Positions 48,847-58,314 of a DNA stretch of 64,000 bases are shown here, piece after piece. The notes under the pieces were generated by a model that saw nothing but the letters and a program-made list of their open reading frames with translations, was not told where the DNA came from and did not search any database. This stretch comes from Oxynema aestuarii AP17 (GTDB lineage: Bacteria > Cyanobacteriota > Cyanobacteriia > Cyanobacteriales > Laspinemataceae). The stretch's first letter is position 1. The number at the start of each line of letters is the position of its first letter. The DNA lies in the NCBI RefSeq assembly GCF_012295525.1, contig NZ_CP051167.1, forward strand, positions 1,488,001 to 1,552,000, given 5' to 3'. A program made the translations under genes and the position numbers.

Positions 48847-48906
48847 AGCATCGGGAATACGGACTAGCAACGCGGTCACAACGGGCGTGTTACGGTGTCG
48901 AGCTAA

Positions 48907-48931
48907 AATCTCAAATCTCAAATCTCAAATC
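48907..48931. repeat. heptamer tandem repeat AATCTCA
   Basis: Three and a half units of AATCTCA between the yvcK-like gene and tsaE. It is a variant of the TAGATTT family read on the other strand. Confidence 0.65.
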
Positions 48932-48967
48932 CCCTCTCCTACTCCCTTGTCTTGCCTCTAAAAAGCG

Positions 48968-49438
48968 ATGAATCCAGACGTTAGAAAGCACAAAAAATCT
49001 GAATTGTGGTTGGCGGATGCAGAGGCGACGCGATCGCTGGGCAAGCGCTTGGGCGAACGGTGTCCGGCGGGTACGGTAATTTTGCTCGAAGGGGATCTCG
49101 GTGCGGGCAAAACAACCCTCGTTCAAGGGATTGGAGAAGGGTTGGGACTCGATGAGGCGATCGTCAGTCCGACATTTACCTTGATTGTGGAATATCTCGA
49201 CGGTCGCCTGCCACTGTACCACCTCGATTTATATCGTTTGGAACCGAAAGATATTCCGAGTTTGAATTTAGAAAGTTATTGGGAAGGGATCGAGGTCGAA
49301 CCGGGGATCGTGGCGATCGAATGGTCGGCCCGATTGCCCTATCTCCCTCCCGACTATTTGCGGATTGCCCTCACCCACTGCGATCGCGGCAGATCGGCCA
49401 CTATTGAGAAGGTTGGGGATTGGCAAGAGGTCATTTGA
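48968..49438 (+). CDS. tsaE: tRNA threonylcarbamoyladenosine biosynthesis ATPase TsaE
   Basis: A 156-residue P-loop ATPase needed for making t6A37 in tRNAs reading ANN codons. Walker A is GDLGAGKTTL (42-51), followed by SPTFTLIVEYL, YHLDLYRLE and the Walker-B-like VAIEWSARLP. Length and order are those of the family. The ATG at 48968 follows an AGCG rather than a strong ribosome binding site. Confidence 0.95.
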   Translation: MNPDVRKHKKSELWLADAEATRSLGKRLGERCPAGTVILLEGDLGAGKTTLVQGIGEGLGLDEAIVSPTFTLIVEYLDGRLPLYHLDLYRLEPKDIPSLNLESYWEGIEVEPGIVAIEWSARLPYLPPDYLRIALTHCDRGRSATIEKVGDWQEVI

Positions 49439-49447
49439 GGAAGTCGG

Positions 49448-49475
49448 GATGTTAGATGCTAGATGTTGGATTTTC
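49448..49475. repeat. heptamer tandem repeat GATGTTA
   Basis: Four units (GATGTTA, GATGCTA, GATGTTG, GATTTTC) just after tsaE. Confidence 0.6.
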
Positions 49476-49577
49476 GATTGAGAGAGATGGGAGGCGGGCG
49501 CGTCTTCGCGATCGCAGCCGAAGGATGCCCGCCCCTCTTGTTACTCTTGTCTTTTGCTTCTTCCCAATACCCTAAAA

Positions 49578-50247
49578 TCAACCAAAAGTCAAGGCTTTGG
49601 CGCGCACGGTGTCGTCAAATTGGCCGCGATTGTAAACAACTTGGCCGACGACCGGGGTCATGACACTTGGTTGTCTTAAATTTCCGAATGGGCGGCGGGG
49701 TCGGTGCGATCGCGGTCTTCGGTGTGAAGGGCAATCAGGCGATCGCCACGAGTAAATCACCTTTCATCGACCCATAAAAATTTTAATCCCCGGTGTGCGA
49801 TTGGCTTCGCGCAAGTCCGGTAAATTCTCCGGCGTGGCGCCGATAAAAAAGCCGCTTCTTTCCCTAATTGACCAAATATTTCTCGGACGCCAGTTTGAGT
49901 TTGTCGTCGAGAATGGCTTGCGTAATGGTCAACGGGCGGGTGTTGGGCATTTCCAGAAAGGACGTGACGCCGCCTCTAGCACAAACTCGGGTGTCGGTGG
50001 TGAGGTCTTCTTTATATTCCAAACCCGATTCTCGGAAATGAACTTGCGGGTCGATGGCCCCGGGCAACAAAGTCAAACCCTCGGCGTCAATCACTTGAGA
50101 TGGGGCATCATCTTGTTCGGACCAGGTAATCTGGGGAGCAATCCGAACGATTTGCCCGCCACGGATTTCGACATCTCCGAGCAAAACTTCACCGTCGGGC
50201 TGGAGGATACGGGCATTGCGGATCGCTCAACAGGGATGACCACTCAT
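49578..50247 (-). pseudogene. pyrC: decayed dihydroorotase
   Basis: Read leftward from an ATG at 50247, fragments of one dihydroorotase follow in order but in different frames. First comes a start broken by a TGA after six codons. Next are [20 protein letters not shown] and [19 protein letters not shown] (metal-site D-x-H region), [12 protein letters not shown] and [10 protein letters not shown] before a stop. In another frame are [20 protein letters not shown] and IKIFMG; then MKGDLLV; then DRLIALHTEDRDRTDPAAHSE. After a large gap comes the family C-terminus VMTPVVGQVVYNRGQFDD and TVRAKALTFG before TGA at 49578. The total is about 670 bases against about 1300 for an intact gene, so the central half is deleted. 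A working copy must be elsewhere, since the enzyme is needed for pyrimidines. Confidence 0.9.
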
Positions 50248-50559
50248 AACTAAGCTTTGATTTCAAATCGTACACGGCGATCGTTCGGCATTCTGGCGGG
50301 AAAAGGGCTGAAGTTTTTTCATTGGGGAAAACTTTCCCGAGGATTGCCAAAAAATGCCGTTTATTTTAAAGTTAAAATACAACGACTGTCAACCTTCCGT
50401 GTAGGGTTGTTCAAAATTCTCAAGAGTTTTCGCGATTCGTTCTCGTCTGGGCGGTTGGACTGGAAAAAACGTTAATATCAAAGGGTAAGCCTCTCAAATC
50501 CAACCCCACAAACCGGAGTTTGGTTATCGTAACAGTTATCTTTCATTACTATTTACCCT
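50248..50559. other. intergenic region before lepB, 312 bases
   Basis: AT-rich around 50350-50390 (TTTATTTTAAAGTTAAAAT), a likely promoter area for lepB. GGGGAAAACTTTCCCG near 50322 is a small palindrome. No gene seen. Confidence 0.45.
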
Positions 50560-51192
50560 ATGACTCGTGCGCAGGAACCCGTGTCCGATTCTAAATTGCA
50601 TTCCGGCGATCGCGCAGACGCCGAATCCCGTCAAGAAAATCCCTGGATAGAGGGACTCAAAACGATTGGCTTGAGTGCGGTTTTAGCGTTAGGAATCCGC
50701 CATTTCGTGGCTGAAGCTCGCTACATCCCTTCAGGTTCGATGCTTCCGACGCTCCAGATTAACGATCGCCTGATTGTCGATAAACTGGTTTATCGCTTCA
50801 AAGAACCTCAACGGGGTGACATTATCGTTTTTTCGCCGACCGAAGCGCTGCAACGACAAAATTTTAAGGACGCCTTCATCAAACGGGTGATCGGTTTACC
50901 GGGAGAAACCATAGAAGTCAAGGGCGGGCGGGTTTACGTCAACGATCGCCCCTTGCGCGAAAGCTACATTGAAGACCGTCCCAATTACCAATACGGTCCG
51001 GTGACCGTCCCGGAGGATTCCTATTTAGTCCTCGGCGACAATCGCAATAACAGTTACGACAGTCATTATTGGGGTTTTGTCCCGCAAGATCGGATTATCG
51101 GTCGGGCGGCGGTTCGCTTCTGGCCCCCCAATCGTCTCGGGGGTCTCGACCCACAACCCCTGTATCCGGTCACTCCGTCGGTGACTCCCTAA
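50560..51192 (+). CDS. lepB: signal peptidase I
   Basis: Removes signal peptides from exported and thylakoid proteins. The 210-residue protein has a short cytosolic N-terminus, one membrane helix (about 34-50), the Ser box [11 protein letters not shown] with catalytic Ser60, the Lys box [12 protein letters not shown] with catalytic Lys108, and [18 protein letters not shown] near the end. It is full length for the cyanobacterial type. Confidence 0.96.
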   Translation: MTRAQEPVSDSKLHSGDRADAESRQENPWIEGLKTIGLSAVLALGIRHFVAEARYIPSGSMLPTLQINDRLIVDKLVYRFKEPQRGDIIVFSPTEALQRQNFKDAFIKRVIGLPGETIEVKGGRVYVNDRPLRESYIEDRPNYQYGPVTVPEDSYLVLGDNRNNSYDSHYWGFVPQDRIIGRAAVRFWPPNRLGGLDPQPLYPVTPSVTP

Positions 51193-51507
51193 CTCGGAGG
51201 GGTCGGTCGCGAGTAACCGTGCGATCGCCGTTGCGGTCGGTTGCGCGGTTGGTTCGTTCGAGCTTGAGGGAGTTCGCCGCTTGTTTGAGCGCTCAAATCG
51301 GCACTATTAAAATTCTGCAAATCGATCTGAATCGGGCGATCGCGCGATCGAGGAGATGGTTTTGCTTTCAAGATCGCCTCAAAATTATTGTAATTTATTG
51401 TAATTTATTGTACTTATCGAACGGCGATCGGCCTTAGCATTAGAAAGCAGATAGGTGACCGTGCTAAGTTTTAAACGGCGATCGTTGTGGCGGAGTGATT
51501 TGAGATT
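51193..51507. other. intergenic region with 10-base tandem repeat, 315 bases
   Basis: Contains three copies of a 10-base unit close to TAATTTATTG at 51381-51410. No gene seen. The AT-rich repeat lies about 100 bases before the histidine kinase gene and might be part of its promoter region. Confidence 0.5.
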
Positions 51508-52884
51508 GTGAGTGTAGAAGGCAATTGCCAATTCTCCCTCCCCGTCTTTTGTGAGGGGAGTTATCAAGATTTGCGTTTGGAGTCTAATCTCGGAGAATTA
51601 CCCCTTTTTTATTTTGAAGTTCAACTCAGTTTGAACTGTGCGGATATTTTACCGTTATTTGAAAAATACCCATTATTACCCGGCGTTGTTTTAAGAGATA
51701 GCGATCGCTTTTTTGGCATGATTTCTCGCCAGCGATTGTTAGAATTCTTAATTCGTCCCCGAGGGATGGAATTATTTTTAAATTCTCCCTTAGAAGTCAT
51801 TTACAGCTACGCGCGAACCGACTTATTACTGTTGCACGAAACCATGCCGATTGTCGAAGTGGCGCGCTTGGCGTTGCGGCGATCGCCCGAATTACTCGGG
51901 GAACCGATCGTGGTGGAAATGAAATCGGGAAAATATAAACTCCTCAACATTCACGAACTCAATATCGCTTATTGGCAAATACGCGGCATCGAAACTCAAC
52001 TACGATTCGAGCGCGTCCAAGCACAAATGATCCAAAGTGAAAAAATGGCGAGTTTGGGTCGCTTGGTCGATGGTGTGGCTCACGAAATCCTCGATCCGGT
52101 AGGCTTTATCTGGGGAAATTTAACCTATATCGACAACTACAGCACGGCATTAATTGAAATTATTGAAGCTTACGAAGCCCATATCGGCGAACCTGTCCCC
52201 GAAATCGAAGCGTTAAAAGTAGACTTAGAATTTGAATTTTTAAAAGAAGATTTACCCCATTCTCTCGACAGTATTAAAAATGGGGCGCAACGCTTAAAAA
52301 CTCTGGCGACCAGTTTGCAAAACTTCTGTCATATCGATGAGGTGTTTCCCAAACCTGCCGATTTGCACTCCTGTATCGATAGCGTTTTGTTATTATTGCA
52401 AAGCCGCTTGAGTGGCGAAATTGAAGTGGTCAAAAACTACGGTCATTTACCGCCGATCCACTGTTATGCCAGCCAACTGAGCCAAGTTTTTATGAATATT
52501 CTCAGTAACGCGATCGATGCCTTGCTCAATCAGGCGATCGATCGCGAGTTTACCTCGAAGTTTCAAGGGTCGCAAAAACTCAGCCAATCGGCGCGCAAAT
52601 CGCGGATTGAAATCAAGACCCAATTGGGATCGCCGGATGAAAACGAGAGCCAACAACCGCAACCGCGTTGGGTGACGATTCAGATCGCCGATAACGGTCC
52701 GGGAATGTCGCCGGACACCTTGGAGGCGACGGTCGAATCGTTTTCGGTGCAACGGCGGGCGCAAAAAGAAACCAGTTTGGCGGTGTCTTATTGGATCGTG
52801 ACCGCGCGTCATGGCGGACGGTTTCGCTTGCGATCGCAGTTGGGAGAGGGGACCGAGTTCGAGATTTTATTGCCTGCATTTTGA
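51508..52884 (+). CDS. sensor histidine kinase with N-terminal CBS-like region
   Basis: A 458-residue protein from a GTG at 51508. Residues 30-155 resemble a CBS pair (LPGVVLRDSDRFFGMISRQR, then TMPIVEVARLALRRSPE). A coiled linker leads to the H box GVAHEILDPVGF with His192. The N box NILSNAIDAL and the G1 box IADNGPGMSPD are intact. The usual G-x-G-L-G-L of the G2 box reads KETSLAVSYWIV, so ATP-lid function is doubtful. No membrane helix is seen, so it is cytosolic. No response regulator gene is adjacent. Confidence 0.88.
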   Translation: MSVEGNCQFSLPVFCEGSYQDLRLESNLGELPLFYFEVQLSLNCADILPLFEKYPLLPGVVLRDSDRFFGMISRQRLLEFLIRPRGMELFLNSPLEVIYSYARTDLLLLHETMPIVEVARLALRRSPELLGEPIVVEMKSGKYKLLNIHELNIAYWQIRGIETQLRFERVQAQMIQSEKMASLGRLVDGVAHEILDPVGFIWGNLTYIDNYSTALIEIIEAYEAHIGEPVPEIEALKVDLEFEFLKEDLPHSLDSIKNGAQRLKTLATSLQNFCHIDEVFPKPADLHSCIDSVLLLLQSRLSGEIEVVKNYGHLPPIHCYASQLSQVFMNILSNAIDALLNQAIDREFTSKFQGSQKLSQSARKSRIEIKTQLGSPDENESQQPQPRWVTIQIADNGPGMSPDTLEATVESFSVQRRAQKETSLAVSYWIVTARHGGRFRLRSQLGEGTEFEILLPAF

Positions 52885-52890
52885 CTCGGT

Positions 52891-52918
52891 AAAATCTAAA
52901 ATCTAACATCTAACATCA
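52891..52918. repeat. heptamer tandem repeat AAAATCT/AACATCT
   Basis: Four units (AAAATCT twice, AACATCT, AACATCA), the complement-strand form of AGATTTT, in the 47-base gap between the kinase and RCK genes. Confidence 0.65.
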
Positions 52919-52931
52919 ACAAAATGGCTTC

Positions 52932-54929
52932 ATGGCAAATGGGGGAGGCAAAACGCCCGATCGCTTTTTAGTTTGCGGTTTGGGCAGTTTGGGTCAGTAT
53001 TGTGTCGCCTTACTCAAAGATTTTGGGGTGTGGGTAACGGCGATCGATACGGTGGAGCCGATCGCGTGGGAAATTGAAACCTTACCGGACGCGGTCGAGA
53101 TCGGGGATTGTCGGGACAAGCGGATATTAGACGCCGCGAACATCCGCAATTGTCGGGCGATTTTGTTGGTGACGCCGAGCGATCGCACGAATTTAGAAAC
53201 GGCTTTGCAGGCGCGGGTGCTCAATCCGCAGATCCGCTTGGTGGTGCGATCGAGCAAACAAAATCTCAATCATCTGTTAGCGCGAGAATTGGGGAATTTT
53301 GTCGGGTTCGACCCGCATCAACTCCCGGCGCCTGCTTTCGCTTTGGCGGCGTTGGGAAATGAAACACTCGGTTTTTTCAAGTTGGACGAACAGTGGTTGC
53401 AAGTGGTCCGCCGCCAGGTTCGACCGGGCGATCGCTGGATCGGGCGCCCGGTTCGCGAACTGAATCGGCGATCGCGCCGCCTCCTCGCCCACGGTTCCAA
53501 AAGGACGGGCAATCGTGCCGATCGCTGCCATCCGCTCTTTTATCAATGGAATCCGAATACGATCGTCCGGGAAGGAGATGCGTTAATTTACATCGAGACG
53601 ATGGCGCGGATCGAGACGCGATCGCGCGAAATCCCGATCGCACGGCGTTTCTGGCAACAGTGGCGAGGTCAAACCTGGCGGGACTGGCGCGACAGTCTGG
53701 CGCGGTTTTGGCGCCGCAATCTCCAGCATCAAGTCCGTCGAGTGGCGATCGCGGCGAGCTTGACGATCGCGATCTTGCTGGTCTGGGGAACGCTGCTCTT
53801 TCGGCTCGCCTTTCCAAACTGGAGTCTCGCCGAGGCTTTGAATGTCACGGCGATCTTGCTCCTCGGGGGTTATCCCGAACTGTTTGGGGAAATTCAAACC
53901 TCCCTGTCGGTTCCGTGGGGGTTGCAATTGTTCGGCTTGGGGCTGACCTTAGCGGGAACGGCTTTTGTAGGGGTTTTGTATGCTTTGGCGATCGAATATT
54001 TACTCAGCGCCCGTTTGGACTTTCTCAAACGCCGTCGTCCGATTCCCCATCGCAATCACGCGATCCTCGTCGGGTTCAATCCGATCGGATCGCACACGAT
54101 CGCCCTGCTGCAAGAGTTTCGCCAACCTTTAGTCTGCGTGGTCGATCGCCCCTTCGATTGGGAACGCCTGCCACCCATTCCGACGGTGGTCGGCAAGGTG
54201 CACGAAGCACTCACCCAGGTCAATTTAAGCCGCGCCCGCAGTGTCATCGCGATCGCCAACGATCGAATAGAAAATCTGGAAGTGGCGTTAATGGCCCATC
54301 AGGTCAATCCGGAAATTCACTTAGTAATTCACACTTTAGATATGCGTTTTGGCGAAAATATTGCTCATCTTTTACCTCGATCTCACGTATTGTGTGCGAG
54401 TTTGTTGGCGGCAGAAGCTTTTGTCGGAGCGGCTTTTGGGGAAAATATCGAGCACCTATTTCGCTTCGACGGACGCACGGTCTTAGTGACGGAATATACC
54501 ATCGAAGCAGGGGATACCCTCATCGGCTTAATTTTGGCTGAAATTGCCTACGGTTATGGCGTCGTGCCGATTTTATGGCAGCGATCGCCCCAAGGAGAAG
54601 CCCAGTTAATGCCGTCCGATGACAGCCGTCTCCATTGCGGCGATCGCCTGGTCGTTTTGGCGACGATGGAAGGGTTGCGCGCGATCGAACGGGGAGAATT
54701 GGAGCGGCGATCGGTCGGAGTTTGGGTCAAAAGTGCGCTGACTCCCGACGCCGCGTTTGAAGGCGCACAAACGATCGCCCGTATTTCCGGCTGTAATATT
54801 GGTACGGCGCGATCGCTGATGGAGAATTTGCCGGGGAGGTTAGCCATTCCCCTCTACTATCCACAGGCGTTAAGACTGGTGAGCCATTTAAAGCGGATTC
54901 AAGTGGAAGCGGAAATAGAGGTGGATTGA
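52932..54929 (+). CDS. double TrkA-N (RCK) membrane protein, ion-channel-like
   Basis: A 665-residue protein. A first TrkA-N domain (11-125, nucleotide motif CGLGSLGQ) is followed by a C-terminal RCK-type part (145-225), two membrane helices (271-293 and 330-358), and a second TrkA-N domain (376-500, GFNPIGS). A second RCK C-part follows (505-590). Between the helices, residues 303-316 (NVTAILLLGGYPEL) could be a pore loop, but the TxGYG filter of potassium channels is not present. It is probably an ion transport regulator or channel. The first ATG lies shortly after the kinase, with which it may be co-transcribed. Confidence 0.8.
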   Translation: MANGGGKTPDRFLVCGLGSLGQYCVALLKDFGVWVTAIDTVEPIAWEIETLPDAVEIGDCRDKRILDAANIRNCRAILLVTPSDRTNLETALQARVLNPQIRLVVRSSKQNLNHLLARELGNFVGFDPHQLPAPAFALAALGNETLGFFKLDEQWLQVVRRQVRPGDRWIGRPVRELNRRSRRLLAHGSKRTGNRADRCHPLFYQWNPNTIVREGDALIYIETMARIETRSREIPIARRFWQQWRGQTWRDWRDSLARFWRRNLQHQVRRVAIAASLTIAILLVWGTLLFRLAFPNWSLAEALNVTAILLLGGYPELFGEIQTSLSVPWGLQLFGLGLTLAGTAFVGVLYALAIEYLLSARLDFLKRRRPIPHRNHAILVGFNPIGSHTIALLQEFRQPLVCVVDRPFDWERLPPIPTVVGKVHEALTQVNLSRARSVIAIANDRIENLEVALMAHQVNPEIHLVIHTLDMRFGENIAHLLPRSHVLCASLLAAEAFVGAAFGENIEHLFRFDGRTVLVTEYTIEAGDTLIGLILAEIAYGYGVVPILWQRSPQGEAQLMPSDDSRLHCGDRLVVLATMEGLRAIERGELERRSVGVWVKSALTPDAAFEGAQTIARISGCNIGTARSLMENLPGRLAIPLYYPQALRLVSHLKRIQVEAEIEVD

Positions 54930-54962
54930 GGGAATCAGCAGGGGACAGGAGGGGTACGCCCG

Positions 54963-54980
54963 ACATCTAACATCTAAAAT
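54963..54980. repeat. short heptamer repeat ACATCTA
   Basis: Two and a half units of ACATCTA between convergent genes. Confidence 0.5.
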
Positions 54981-55033
54981 GTTAACTCCCTACCGCCACT
55001 CCTTCTTTCCAGGCGATCGCCTCGCCCTCGTCT

Positions 55034-55678
55034 TCAACGGGATAAGGCGGGTTGCTGGCGTTCTACTAAGGTGACGAAGTTAGACAAGATTTGCAAACCC
55101 AAATCCGAGGATTTTTCCGGGTGAAATTGTACCGCCATCAAGTTGTCCCGGGCGATCGCGGCGGTGACCGTTTGGCTGCCGTGGGTGACCGTGGCGGCTC
55201 TCACTTCAGGGTCGATGGGATCTACGTAGTAAGAATGGACAAAGTATACCCAAGGGTGGGCGGGTAAATTCTGCCAGAGGGGAATCTCGGGTTGGGTGAA
55301 GTCGAGTTGATTCCAGCCCATGTGAGGCACCGTCAAGCCGGGTTCGGATCGGAAGCGGCGAACCGTACCGGGAATAATGCCCAAACCGGGTTCTTTCCCT
55401 TCTTCGCTACCGTCGAAGAGGATTTGCAAGCCGAGACAGACGCCGAGGAAGGGCTTACCGGAGGCGATCGCCTCTTTGACGACGCCGACGAGATCGCGCG
55501 ATCGCAGGTGTTGGATAGCGGGATCGAAGGCGCCGACCCCGGGGAGGAGTACCGCGTCCGCCCGGGCGATCGTGTCGGCGTCCTCGGCGATCTGGGCCGT
55601 CGCCCCGGCGTTTTCCAAGCCTTTGCACACCGAGTGCAAGTTTCCCATGTCGTAATCTACAACGGCGATAACTGGCAT
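55034..55678 (-). CDS. hisH: imidazole glycerol phosphate synthase, glutaminase subunit
   Basis: HisH releases ammonia from glutamine for HisF in histidine synthesis. From the ATG at 55678 it has 214 residues, the family length; a frame to 55720 adds an unlikely tail. It shows VVDYDMGNLHSV at the start, the catalytic Cys in FLGVCLGLQ (Cys81), and the His-Glu of the triad in VQFHPEKS. No other his gene is adjacent. Confidence 0.96.
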   Translation of the reverse strand: MPVIAVVDYDMGNLHSVCKGLENAGATAQIAEDADTIARADAVLLPGVGAFDPAIQHLRSRDLVGVVKEAIASGKPFLGVCLGLQILFDGSEEGKEPGLGIIPGTVRRFRSEPGLTVPHMGWNQLDFTQPEIPLWQNLPAHPWVYFVHSYYVDPIDPEVRAATVTHGSQTVTAAIARDNLMAVQFHPEKSSDLGLQILSNFVTLVERQQPALSR

Positions 55679-55789
55679 TGCCCCATCCTTCTGCGTGCGA
55701 ACATCGAGCGGAGAGTTCACGAAATTTGGTACAATTCCGTGAGATCGGGCGCGATCGCGACTCCGAACCTCCTTATTGTACGCGATGAA

Positions 55790-55870
55790 AGAGTTTAGAG
55801 TTTAGAGTTTGGATTTTAGAGTCGAGATTTTAGAGGGGAGAGTTGGGGAGTCGAAAGTTTAGATTTTAAA
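55790..55870. repeat. heptamer repeats AGAGTTT and AGATTTT
   Basis: Three perfect AGAGTTT units (55790-55810) followed by degenerate GATTTTAGAG units up to 55870, filling most of the gap before the next gene. Confidence 0.7.
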
Positions 55871-55883
55871 GGGCGATCTGGCA

Positions 55884-56462
55884 ATGACTCGAACGGTTTT
55901 GCTGACTTCGTTTACCACCTGGTTACCCCACCAACCCTCTAATGCTTCAGACGATTTGTTGGGTTATTTAAGCCGCGATCGCTTCGCGACGCCTCCGGCG
56001 GATCGCGCACTGTTACAAAACGCTCATTTTTTGAGAAAACTGCCCGTCGATTTTCACTTAGCCCCCCAACGGGCGATCGCGGCGATCGAACACCTGCAAC
56101 CGGAGGCGATCGTCTGTTGCGGAATGGCAGAAACTCGGCAAAAACTCACCCTAGAATCTCGGGCCCGGTATGGCGATCGCACGGTCAACAATCCCCTCGA
56201 TCTCGATCGCCTCGTCCACGGCTTACAGTGGACTGAAATTAGCCACGATGCGGGACAATTCGTCTGCGAACGGCTGTATTATTCCGTTCTCGATTATCTC
56301 CACCACCGACAGAAAGCCACCGTCGGCGCGATCGCGGTTCGACCCGACCCCGTAAAGCATGACAACCATCGCCGTTGCTTGTTCGTCCACGTTCCGCCTC
56401 TCAATCGCGAGAACCTCACCGCGATCGCGCAAGATTTTGTAACAATTTTGCAGCGCCTCTAA
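55884..56462 (+). CDS. pyroglutamyl-peptidase I-like cysteine peptidase (C15)
   Basis: A 192-residue protein with the C15 layout: VLLTSFTTWLPHQPSNAS at the start, AIVCCGMAE with the catalytic Glu83, DAGQFVCERLYYSVL with Cys128, and LFVHVPP with His169. These match the Glu-Cys-His triad of pyroglutamyl peptidases, which remove N-terminal pyroglutamate from peptides. The stretch between 85 and 110 is more diverged. It lies before the ATP-grasp cluster on the same strand, 271 bases away. Confidence 0.85.
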   Translation: MTRTVLLTSFTTWLPHQPSNASDDLLGYLSRDRFATPPADRALLQNAHFLRKLPVDFHLAPQRAIAAIEHLQPEAIVCCGMAETRQKLTLESRARYGDRTVNNPLDLDRLVHGLQWTEISHDAGQFVCERLYYSVLDYLHHRQKATVGAIAVRPDPVKHDNHRRCLFVHVPPLNRENLTAIAQDFVTILQRL

Positions 56463-56733
56463 TCCCCCGGCAACATCGGATACCCGGCGATCGCCCTTCG
56501 CGAAAACCCTGCCCGAGCGATCGGCTCGATCCGTCCATTTCACAAGCTAAAACCACAGCCACTCTTTCACAAAATCCGCCGCATTCAACCCCGTTCCCCC
56601 TCGCCGAAACAGCACATTTCTCCCCGACAACCAGCAATTTGTAATCTTTGTAACAACTATTACCGCCTTCCACTGACACGATTTATAAATACTCCCAACC
56701 CATAGCCTTTATAGACCTTACCAACATCGGGCC

Positions 56734-58167
56734 GTGCGATTTGACAACTACGATCCAGGGGATTTTTACGACGAACTGTTCGCTTCCAAGGGTCAACCCC
56801 GTCCCTACACCACCCCTTTAATTGAAAAAATTAATTCCCTTTCCGAAGGCGAACTGGTGCAACGCCAACAAGCGGCGCAAATTGCCATGTTCAAAATGGG
56901 AATCACCTTCAGTGTCTACGGAGACAGCGAAGGAACCGAACGGATTTTCCCCTTCGACCTGATTCCGCGCATCGTCGCCGCACAAGAATGGCAAGAACTC
57001 GACCGAGGACTGAAACAACGGATTCATACCCTCAATCTGTTTATTGCCGATATCTACGGCGAACAGAAAATTATTAAAGACGGAATTATTCCTCAAGATA
57101 TTATTTATTCCGCCAAAGGTTTTCTCAAACCCTGCATGGGTTTAAAACCGCCGGGGGATATCTGGTGTCACATCACCGGAACCGACCTGGTACGGGATAA
57201 AAATGGCCAGTGGTACGTATTAGAAGATAACCTGCGCTGTCCTTCTGGGGTTTCCTACGTTCTGGAAAACCGACGGGTGATGAAAAGCACCTTTTCTCAA
57301 GTATTCCGAACGATGGACATCCAACCCGTAGACGAATATCCCTCGCACTTACTCGAAACCTTACTCAATATTGCCCCTCCCCATTTACCCGATCCGACGG
57401 TGGTGGTATTAACCCCGGGGATTTATAATTCGGCTTATTTCGAGCATTCTTTCCTCGCCCAACAGATGGGGGTCGAACTGGTCGAAGGGCGGGATTTAGT
57501 CGTCGCCGACGGCTACTTACAGATGCGAACGACGAAAGGCTTGCAGCGTGTCGATGTCGTCTATCGCCGCATCGACGACGATTTTATCGATCCGAAGGTG
57601 TTTCGGTCGGACTCGATGCTCGGAGTTCCGGGACTGACGGAAGTTTACCGCGCCGGACGGGTCGGAATTGCCAATGCGTTAGGAACGGGGGTGGCGGACG
57701 ATAAGGTGATTTACGCTTACGTTCCGGAAATGATTCGCTACTATCTCGGGGAAGAGCAGATTTTACCGAACGTTCCGACATATATGTGTTGGGAACCGAA
57801 GCAACTGGAATATGTGTTGGCGAATCTCGATAAGTTAGTGGTCAAGGCGGCGAACGAATCGGGCGGTTATGGAATGTTGGTGGGAACCCAAGCCACGCCG
57901 TCAGAACGGGAGGAGTTTGCGGAAAAAATTAAGGCCAATCCGCGCAATTATATCGCCCAACCGACGTTATGTTTGTCGCGGGTTCCGACGTTATTAAACG
58001 GTCAGTTTGAGGGATGTCACGTCGATTTGCGTCCTTATATTCTTTACGGAGAAGATATTTATGTGAATCCGGGAGGATTGACGCGGGTTGCCCTCAAACG
58101 GGGTTCTTTGGTGGTCAATTCTTCTCAAGGGGGAGGGAGTAAGGATACTTGGGTGTTGACTCGATGA
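56734..58167 (+). CDS. circularly permuted ATP-grasp type 2 protein
   Basis: A 477-residue protein from a GTG at 56734 (VRFDNYDPGDFYDELF). It has the family patterns EGTERIFPFDLIPRI, IYGEQKIIKDGIIP, LEDNLRCPSGVSYVLENRRV, VVLTPGIYNSAYFEHSFLAQ and KAANESGGYGMLVG, and ends in GGGSKDTWVL. Such enzymes are predicted to form peptide or amide bonds with ATP. It is the first gene of a rightward trio that usually occurs together. Confidence 0.93.
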   Translation: MRFDNYDPGDFYDELFASKGQPRPYTTPLIEKINSLSEGELVQRQQAAQIAMFKMGITFSVYGDSEGTERIFPFDLIPRIVAAQEWQELDRGLKQRIHTLNLFIADIYGEQKIIKDGIIPQDIIYSAKGFLKPCMGLKPPGDIWCHITGTDLVRDKNGQWYVLEDNLRCPSGVSYVLENRRVMKSTFSQVFRTMDIQPVDEYPSHLLETLLNIAPPHLPDPTVVVLTPGIYNSAYFEHSFLAQQMGVELVEGRDLVVADGYLQMRTTKGLQRVDVVYRRIDDDFIDPKVFRSDSMLGVPGLTEVYRAGRVGIANALGTGVADDKVIYAYVPEMIRYYLGEEQILPNVPTYMCWEPKQLEYVLANLDKLVVKAANESGGYGMLVGTQATPSEREEFAEKIKANPRNYIAQPTLCLSRVPTLLNGQFEGCHVDLRPYILYGEDIYVNPGGLTRVALKRGSLVVNSSQGGGSKDTWVLTR

Positions 58168-58232
58168 ATTTTAGATTTTAGATTTTAGATTTTAGATGGT
58201 TCTAATTTCTGATTTTTGATTTCTAATTTCTA
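58167..58232. repeat. heptamer tandem repeat AGATTTT
   Basis: At least three perfect AGATTTT units (58173-58193), then degenerate TTTCTAATTTC-like copies to 58232. It sits between the ATP-grasp and alpha-E genes. Confidence 0.75.
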
Positions 58233-58314
58233 GTTTTGGGCGGACAGGATGACTGTCCCAAAGGATCGTGAATTTTCCCCTTAGATTTATACCTTTAAGT
58301 TATCAGCCAAGATC

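Noticed and set aside
53393-54541. Rightward open frame of 382 codons inside the RCK gene
   Set aside because: It lies fully within the well-supported RCK protein in another frame and is rich in Arg, Ser and Pro, typical of shadows in GC-rich DNA.
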